Part shown: positions 28,201 to 37,200 of the stretch, in pieces
Position numbering within the stretch: the stretch's first letter is position 1
Layout of the letters: each line of letters opens with the position of its first letter
Source: Mesostigma viride
Taxonomy: Eukaryota > Streptophyta > Mesostigmatophyceae > Mesostigmatales > Mesostigmataceae
Reading direction: 5' to 3'
Assembly (NCBI GenBank): GCA_009746045.1
Contig: RPFO01000333.1
Span: 294,242-358,241 of the forward strand
Length of the DNA stretch: 64,000 bases
Notes under the pieces: model-generated
The model's database searches: none
Told to the model about the DNA's origin: nothing
What the model saw: the letters and a program-made list of their open reading frames with translations, nothing else
Program-made: the position numbers and the translations under genes

Positions 28201-31200
28201 TCGCTTGCGCCCACCTCGTGATAGCGGCCCATCGCTTGCGCCCACCTCGTGATAGCGGCCCATCGCTTGCGCCCACCTCGTGATAGCGGCCCATCGCTTG
28301 CGCCCACCTCGTGATAGCGGCCCATCGCTTGCGCCCACCTCGTGATAGCGGCCCATCGCTTGCGCCCACCTCGTGATAGCGGCCCATCGCTTGCGCCCAC
28401 CTCGTGATAGCGGCCCATCGCTTGCGCCCACCTCGTGATAGCGGCCCATCGCTTGCGCCCACCTCGTGATAGCGGCCCATCGCTTGCGCCCACCTCGTGA
28501 TAGCGGCCCATCGCTTGCGCCCACCTCGTGATAGCGGCCCATCGCTTGCGCCCACCTCGTGATAGCGGCCCATCGCTTGCGCCCACCTCGTGATAGCGGC
28601 CCATCGCTTGCGCCCACCTCGTGATAGCGGCCCATCGCTTGCGCCCACCTCGTGATAGCGGCCCATCGCTTGCGCCCACCTCGTGATAGCGGCCCATCGC
28701 TTGCGCCCACCTCGTGATAGCGGCCCATCGCTTGCGCCCACCTCGTGATAGCGGCCCATCGCTTGCGCCCACCTCGTGATAGCGGCCCATCGCTTGCGCC
28801 CACCTCGTGATAGCGGCCCATCGCTTGCGCCCACCTCGTGATAGCGGCCCATCGCTTGCGCCCACCTCGTGATAGCGGCCCATCGCTTGCGCCCACCTCG
28901 TGATAGCGGCCCATCGCTTGCGCCCACCTCGTGATAGCGGCCCATCGCTTGCGCCCACCTCGTGATAGCGGCCCATCGCTTGCGCCCACCTCGTGATAGC
29001 GGCCCATCGCTTGCGCCCACCTCGTGATAGCGGCCCATCGCTTGCGCCCACCTCGTGATAGCGGCCCATCGCTTGCGCCCACCTCGTGATAGCGGCCCAT
29101 CGCTTGCGCCCACCTCGTGATAGCGGCCCATCGCTTGCGCCCACCTCGTGATAGCGGCCCATCGCTTGCGCCCACCTCGTGATAGCGGCCCATCGCTTGC
29201 GCCCACCTCGTGATAGCGGCCCATCGCTTGCGCCCACCTCGTGATAGCGGCCCATCGCTTGCGCCCACCTCGTGATAGCGGCCCATCGCTTGCGCCCACC
29301 TCGTGATAGCGGCCCATCGCTTGCGCCCACCTCGTGATAGCGGCCCATCGCTTGCGCCCACCTCGTGATAGCGGCCCATCGCTTGCGCCCACCTCGTGAT
29401 AGCGGCCCATCGCTTGCGCCCACCTCGTGATAGCGGCCCATCGCTTGCGCCCACCTCGTGATAGCGGCCCATCGCTTGCGCCCACCTCGTGATAGCGGCC
29501 CATCGCTTGCGCCCACCTCGTGATAGCGGCCCATCGCTTGCGCCCACCTCGTGATAGCGGCCCATCGCTTGCGCCCACCTCGTGATAGCGGCCCATCGCT
29601 TGCGCCCACCTCGTGATAGCGGCCCATCGCTTGCGCCCACCTCGTGATAGCGGCCCATCGCTTGCGCCCACCTCGTGATAGCGGCCCATCGCTTGCGCCC
29701 ACCTCGTGATAGCGGCCCATCGCTTGCGCCCACCTCGTGATAGCGGCCCATCGCTTGCGCCCACCTCGTGATAGCGGCCCATCGCTTGCGCCCACCTCGT
29801 GATAGCGGCCCATCGCTTGCGCCCACCTCGTGATAGCGGCCCATCGCTTGCGCCCACCTCGTGATAGCGGCCCATCGCTTGCGCCCACCTCGTGATAGCG
29901 GCCCATCGCTTGCGCCCACCTCGTGATAGCGGCCCATCGCTTGCGCCCACCTCGTGATAGCGGCCCATCGCTTGCGCCCACCTCGTGATAGCGGCCCATC
30001 GCTTGCGCCCACCTCGTGATAGCGGCCCATCGCTTGCGCCCACCTCGTGATAGCGGCCCATCGCTTGCGCCCACCTCGTGATAGCGGCCCATCGCTTGCG
30101 CCCACCTCGTGATAGCGGCCCATCGCTTGCGCCCACCTCGTGATAGCGGCCCATCGCTTGCGCCCACCTCGTGATAGCGGCCCATCGCTTGCGCCCACCT
30201 CGTGATAGCGGCCCATCGCTTGCGCCCACCTCGTGATAGCGGCCCATCGCTTGCGCCCACCTCGTGATAGCGGCCCATCGCTTGCGCCCACCTCGTGATA
30301 GCGGCCCATCGCTTGCGCCCACCTCGTGATAGCGGCCCATCGCTTGCGCCCACCTCGTGATAGCGGCCCATCGCTTGCGCCCACCTCGTGATAGCGGCCC
30401 ATCGCTTGCGCCCACCTCGTGATAGCGGCCCATCGCTTGCGCCCACCTCGTGATAGCGGCCCATCGCTTGCGCCCACCTCGTGATAGCGGCCCATCGCTT
30501 GCGCCCACCTCGTGATAGCGGCCCATCGCTTGCGCCCACCTCGTGATAGCGGCCCATCGCTTGCGCCCACCTCGTGATAGCGGCCCATCGCTTGCGCCCA
30601 CCTCGTGATAGCGGCCCATCGCTTGCGCCCACCTCGTGATAGCGGCCCATCGCTTGCGCCCACCTCGTGATAGCGGCCCATCGCTTGCGCCCACCTCGTG
30701 ATAGCGGCCCATCGCTTGCGCCCACCTCGTGATAGCGGCCCATCGCTTGCGCCCACCTCGTGATAGCGGCCCATCGCTTGCGCCCACCTCGTGATAGCGG
30801 CCCATCGCTTGCGCCCACCTCGTGATAGCGGCCCATCGCTTGCGCCCACCTCGTGATAGCGGCCCATCGCTTGCGCCCACCTCGTGATAGCGGCCCATCG
30901 CTTGCGCCCACCTCGTGATAGCGGCCCATCGCTTGCGCCCACCTCGTGATAGCGGCCCATCGCTTGCGCCCACCTCGTGATAGCGGCCCATCGCTTGCGC
31001 CCACCTCGTGATAGCGGCCCATCGCTTGCGCCCACCTCGTGATAGCGGCCCATCGCTTGCGCCCACCTCGTGATAGCGGCCCATCGCTTGCGCCCACCTC
31101 GTGATAGCGGCCCATCGCTTGCGCCCACCTCGTGATAGCGGCCCATCGCTTGCGCCCACCTCGTGATAGCGGCCCATCGCTTGCGCCCACCTCGTGATAG

Positions 31201-34200
31201 CGGCCCATCGCTTGCGCCCACCTCGTGATAGCGGCCCATCGCTTGCGCCCACCTCGTGATAGCGGCCCATCGCTTGCGCCCACCTCGTGATAGCGGCCCA
31301 TCGCTTGCGCCCACCTCGTGATAGCGGCCCATCGCTTGCGCCCACCTCGTGATAGCGGCCCATCGCTTGCGCCCACCTCGTGATAGCGGCCCATCGCTTG
31401 CGCCCACCTCGTGATAGCGGCCCATCGCTTGCGCCCACCTCGTGATAGCGGCCCATCGCTTGCGCCCACCTCGTGATAGCGGCCCATCGCTTGCGCCCAC
31501 CTCGTGATAGCGGCCCATCGCTTGCGCCCACCTCGTGATAGCGGCCCATCGCTTGCGCCCACCTCGTGATAGCGGCCCATCGCTTGCGCCCACCTCGTGA
31601 TAGCGGCCCATCGCTTGCGCCCACCTCGTGATAGCGGCCCATCGCTTGCGCCCACCTCGTGATAGCGGCCCATCGCTTGCGCCCACCTCGTGATAGCGGC
31701 CCATCGCTTGCGCCCACCTCGTGATAGCGGCCCATCGCTTGCGCCCACCTCGTGATAGCGGCCCATCGCTTGCGCCCACCTCGTGATAGCGGCCCATCGC
31801 TTGCGCCCACCTCGTGATAGCGGCCCATCGCTTGCGCCCACCTCGTGATAGCGGCCCATCGCTTGCGCCCACCTCGTGATAGCGGCCCATCGCTTGCGCC
31901 CACCTCGTGATAGCGGCCCATCGCTTGCGCCCACCTCGTGATAGCGGCCCATCGCTTGCGCCCACCTCGTGATAGCGGCCCATCGCTTGCGCCCACCTCG
32001 TGATAGCGGCCCATCGCTTGCGCCCACCTCGTGATAGCGGCCCATCGCTTGCGCCCACCTCGTGATAGCGGCCCATCGCTTGCGCCCACCTCGTGATAGC
32101 GGCCCATCGCTTGCGCCCACCTCGTGATAGCGGCCCATCGCTTGCGCCCACCTCGTGATAGCGGCCCATCGCTTGCGCCCACCTCGTGATAGCGGCCCAT
32201 CGCTTGCGCCCACCTCGTGATAGCGGCCCATCGCTTGCGCCCACCTCGTGATAGCGGCCCATCGCTTGCGCCCACCTCGTGATAGCGGCCCATCGCTTGC
32301 GCCCACCTCGTGATAGCGGCCCATCGCTTGCGCCCACCTCGTGATAGCGGCCCATCGCTTGCGCCCACCTCGTGATAGCGGCCCATCGCTTGCGCCCACC
32401 TCGTGATAGCGGCCCATCGCTTGCGCCCACCTCGTGATAGCGGCCCATCGCTTGCGCCCACCTCGTGATAGCGGCCCATCGCTTGCGCCCACCTCGTGAT
32501 AGCGGCCCATCGCTTGCGCCCACCTCGTGATAGCGGCCCATCGCTTGCGCCCACCTCGTGATAGCGGCCCATCGCTTGCGCCCACCTCGTGATAGCGGCC
32601 CATCGCTTGCGCCCACCTCGTGATAGCGGCCCATCGCTTGCGCCCACCTCGTGATAGCGGCCCATCGCTTGCGCCCACCTCGTGATAGCGGCCCATGGCT
32701 TGCGCCCACCTCGTGATAGCGGCCCATCGCTTGCGCCCACCTCGTGATAGCGGCCCATCGCTTGCGCCCACCTCGTGATAGCGGCCCATCGCTTGCGCCC
32801 ACCTCGTGATAGCGGCCCATCGCTTGCGCCCACCTCGTGATAGCGGCCCATCGCTTGCGCCCACCTCGTGATAGCGGCCCATCGCTTGCGCCCACCTCGT
32901 GATAGCGGCCCATCGCTTGCGCCCACCTCGTGATAGCGGCCCATGGCTTGCGCCCACCTCGTGATAGCGGCCCATGGCTTGCGCCCACCTCGTGATAGCG
33001 GCCCATCGCTTGCGCCCACCTCGTGATAGCGGCCCATGGCTTGCGCCCACCTCGTGATAGCGGCCCATCGCTTGCGCCCACCTCGTGATAGCGGCCCATC
33101 GCTTGCGCCCACCTCGTGATAGCGGCCCATCGCTTGCGCCCACCTCGTGATAGCGGCCCATCGCTTGCGCCCACCTCGTGATAGCGGCCCATCGCTTGCG
33201 CCCACCTCGTGATAGCGGCCCATCGCTTGCGCCCACCTCGTGATAGCGGCCCATCGCTTGCGCCCACCTCGTGATAGCGGCCCATCGCTTGCGCCCACCT
33301 CGTGATAGCGGCCCATCGCTTGCGCCCACCTCGTGATAGCGGCCCATCGCTTGCGCCCACCTCGTGATAGCGGCCCATCGCTTGCGCCCACCTCGTGATA
33401 GCGGCCCATCGCTTGCGCCCACCTCGTGATAGCGGCCCATCGCTTGCGCCCACCTCGTGATAGCGGCCCATCGCTTGCGCCCACCTCGTGATAGCGGCCC
33501 ATCGCTTGCGCCCACCTCGTGATAGCGGCCCATCGCTTGCGCCCACCTCGTGATAGCGGCCCATCGCTTGCGCCCACCTCGTGATAGCGGCCCATCGCTT
33601 GCGCCCACCTCGTGATAGCGGCCCATCGCTTGCGCCCACCTCGTGATAGCGGCCCATCGCTTGCGCCCACCTCGTGATAGCGGCCCATCGCTTGCGCCCA
33701 CCTCGTGATAGCGGCCCATGGCTTGCGCCCACCTCGTGATAGCGGCCCATCGCTTGCGCCCACCTCGTGATAGCGGCCCATCGCTTGCGCCCACCTCGTG
33801 ATAGCGGCCCATCGCTTGCGCCCACCTCGTGATAGCGGCCCATCGCTTGCGCCCACCTCGTGATAGCGGCCCATGGCTTGCGCCCACCTCGTGATAGCGG
33901 CCCATCGCTTGCGCCCACCTCGTGATAGCGGCCCATCGCTTGCGCCCACCTCGTGATAGCGGCCCATCGCTTGCGCCCACCTCGTGATAGCGGCCCATCG
34001 CTTGCGCCCACCTCGTGATAGCGGCCCATCGCTTGCGCCCACCTCGTGATAGCGGCCCATCGCTTGCGCCCACCTCGTGATAGCGGCCCATCGCTTGCGC
34101 CCACCTCGTGATAGCGGCCCATGGCTTGCGCCCACCTCGTGATAGCGGCCCATCGCTTGCGCCCACCTCGTGATAGCGGCCCATGGCTTGCGCCCACCTC

Positions 34201-37200
34201 GTGATAGCGGCCCATGGCTTGCGCCCACCTCGTGATAGCGGCCCATCGCTTGCGCCCACCTCGTGATAGCGGCCCATCGCTTGCGCCCACCTCGTGATAG
34301 CGGCCCATGGCTTGCGCCCACCTCGTGATAGCGGCCCATGGCTTGCGCCCACCTCGTGATAGCGGCCCATCGCTTGCGCCCACCTCGTGATAGCGGCCCA
34401 TCGCTTGCGCCCACCTCGTGATAGCGGCCCATCGCTTGCGCCCACCTCGTGATAGCGGCCCATGGCTTGCGCCCACCTCGTGATAGCGGCCCATCGCTTG
34501 CGCCCACCTCGTGATAGCGGCCCATGGCTTGCGCCCACCTCGTGATAGCGGCCCATCGCTTGCGCCCACCTCGTGATAGCGGCCCATCGCTTGCGCCCAC
34601 CTCGTGATAGCGGCCCATCGCTTGCGCCCACCTCGTGATAGCGGCCCATGGCTTGCGCCCACCTCGTGATAGCGGCCCATCGCTTGCGCCCACCTCGTGA
34701 TAGCGGCCCATCGCTTGCGCCCACCTCGTGATAGCGGCCCATGGCTTGCGCCCACCTCGTGATAGCGGCCCATGGCTTGCGCCCACCTCGTGATAGCGGC
34801 CCATCGCTTGCGCCCACCTCGTGATAGCGGCCCATCGCTTGCGCCCACCTCGTGATAGCGGCCCATCGCTTGCGCCCACCTCGTGATAGCGGCCCATCGC
34901 TTGCGCCCACCTCGTGATAGCGGCCCATGGCTTGCGCCCACCTCGTGATAGCGGCCCATCGCTTGCGCCCACCTCGTGATAGCGGCCCATCGCTTGCGCC
35001 CACCTCGTGATAGCGGCCCATGGCTTGCGCCCACCTCGTGATAGCGGCCCATGGCTTGCGCCCACCTCGTGATAGCGGCCCATCGCTTGCGCCCACCTCG
35101 TGATAGCGGCCCATGGCTTGCGCCCACCTCGTGATAGCGGCCCATCGCTTGCGCCCACCTCGTGATAGCGGCCCATCGCTTGCGCCCACCTCGTGACAGC
35201 GGCCCATCGCTTGCGCCCACCTCGTGACAGCGGCCCATCGCTTGCGCCCACCTCGTGACAGCGGCCCATCGCTTGCGCCCACCTCGTGACAGCGGCCCAT
35301 CGCTTGCGCCCACCTCGTGACATCGCTTGCGCCCACCTCGTGACAGCGGCCCATGGCTTGCGCCCACCTCGTGACAGCGGCCCATCGCTTGCGCCCACCT
35401 CGTGATAGCGGCCCATCGCTTGCGCCCACCTCGTGATAGCGGCCCATGGCTTGCGCCCACCTCGTGATAGCGGCCCATGGCTTGCGCCCACCTCGTGATA
35501 GCGGCCCATGGCTTGCGCCCACCTCGTGATAGCGGCCCATCGCTTGCGCCCACCTCGTGATAGCGGCCCATCGCTTGCGCCCACCTCGTGATAGCGGCCC
35601 ATCGCTTGCGCCCACCTCGTGATAGCGGCCCATGGCTTGCGCCCACCTCGTGATAGCGGCCCATCGCTTGCGCCCACCTCGTGATAGCGGCCCATCGCTT
35701 GCGCCCACCTCGTGATAGCGGCCCATGGCTTGCGCCCACCTCGTGATAGCGGCCCATCGCTTGCGCCCACCTCGTGATAGCGGCCCATCGCTTGCGCCCA
35801 CCTCGTGATAGCGGCCCATCGCTTGCGCCCACCTCGTGATAGCGGCCCATCGCTTGCGCCCACCTCGTGATAGCGGCCCATGGCTTGCGCCCACCTCGTG
35901 ATAGCGGCCCATCGCTTGCGCCCACCTCGTGATAGCGGCCCATCGCTTGCGCCCACCTCGTGATAGCGGCCCATCGCTTGCGCCCACCTCGTGATAGCGG
36001 CCCATCGCTTGCGCCCACCTCGTGATAGCGGCCCATCGCTTGCGCCCACCTCGTGATAGCGGCCCATCGCTTGCGCCCACCTCGTGATAGCGGCCCATCG
36101 CTTGCGCCCACCTCGTGATAGCGGCCCATGGCTTGCGCCCACCTCGTGATAGCGGCCCATCGCGTAGTGCAGGCTGGCATCGCCCAGCAGCTTGTACACC
36201 TCGTCCGTCATTCCCCCTTTGGTGCTCCACGTTTTCCTCGGATTGCGCTGGCCGCGCTGGCCGCGCCGCCGCTGCAGCCAGGGTGTGTGCGCATGCAAGC
36301 AATGCCCCCCCTCAAGTCATCCAACCATGGGCTTGATTCTGGTAACCCACCCTCCAAGTACTTATCTTTAAAGCACGTGCGGGCGGGTGGATGCAGCACA
36401 TGCACCAGGCAGTGGGTGCGATGACCACGCCACAAGGCCATGTCCGTCATACAAGGCACGGAGACTGTATGGGCCCTCACGCGCGCCGCACAGACAGCGA
36501 CAAGAACACCAGGGGCAGGGGCAGGGGCGATGGCAGGGGTAGGGGCAGGGGCAGGGGCAGGGGCAGGGGCAGGGGCAGGGGCAGGGGCAGGGGCAGGGGC
36601 AGGGGCAGGGGCAGGGGCAGGGGCAGGGGCAGGGGCAGGGGCAGGGGCAGGGGCAGGGGCAGGGGCAGGGGCAGGGGCAGGGGCAGGGGCAGGGCAGGGG
36701 CAGGGGCAGGGGCAGGGGCAGGGGCAGGGGCAGGGGCAGGGGCAGGGGCAGGGGCAGGGGCAGGGGCAGGGGCAGGGGCAGGGGCAGGGGCAGGGGCAGG
36801 GGCAGGGGCAGGGCAGGGGCAGGGGCAGGGGCAGGGGCAGGGGCAGGGGCAGGGGCAGGGGCAGGGGCAGGGGCAGGGGCAGGGGCAGGGCAGGGGCAGG
36901 GGCAGGGGCAGGGGCAGGGGCAGGGGCAGGGGCAGGGGCAGGGGCAGGGGCAGGGGCAGGGGCAGGGGCAGGGGCAGGGGCAGGGGCAGGGGCAGGGGCA
37001 GGGGCAGGGGCAGGGGCAGGGGCAGGGGCAGGGGCAGGGGCAGGGGCAGGGGCAGGGGCAGGGGCAGGGGCAGGGGCAGGGGCAGGGGCAGGGGCAGGGG
37101 CAGGGGCAGGGGCAGGGGCAGGGGCAGTAGTAGTAGCAGCAGTAGTCAGCAGTAGTCAGCAATAGCATGCATGTCGTGTGGGGGCAGAGAGCCTAAGGAA

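Noticed and set aside
19168-36160. CRISPR array
   Set aside because: Units are contiguous 31-bp copies with no spacers, in a eukaryotic intron.
17573-36302. Single proteins of 5,684-6,241 residues on the minus strand
   Set aside because: The open frames exist because the 31-, 24- and 20-bp units have no stops. Splicing at 36143 and 18434 gives an intact TPR that matches a known family, and all three frames are open at once.
36368-37168. Poly-(Gly-Arg), (Gly-Ala) or (Cys-Pro) proteins over the GGGGCA array
   Set aside because: Intronic hexamer array; frame changes occur only at the rare 5-nt units.
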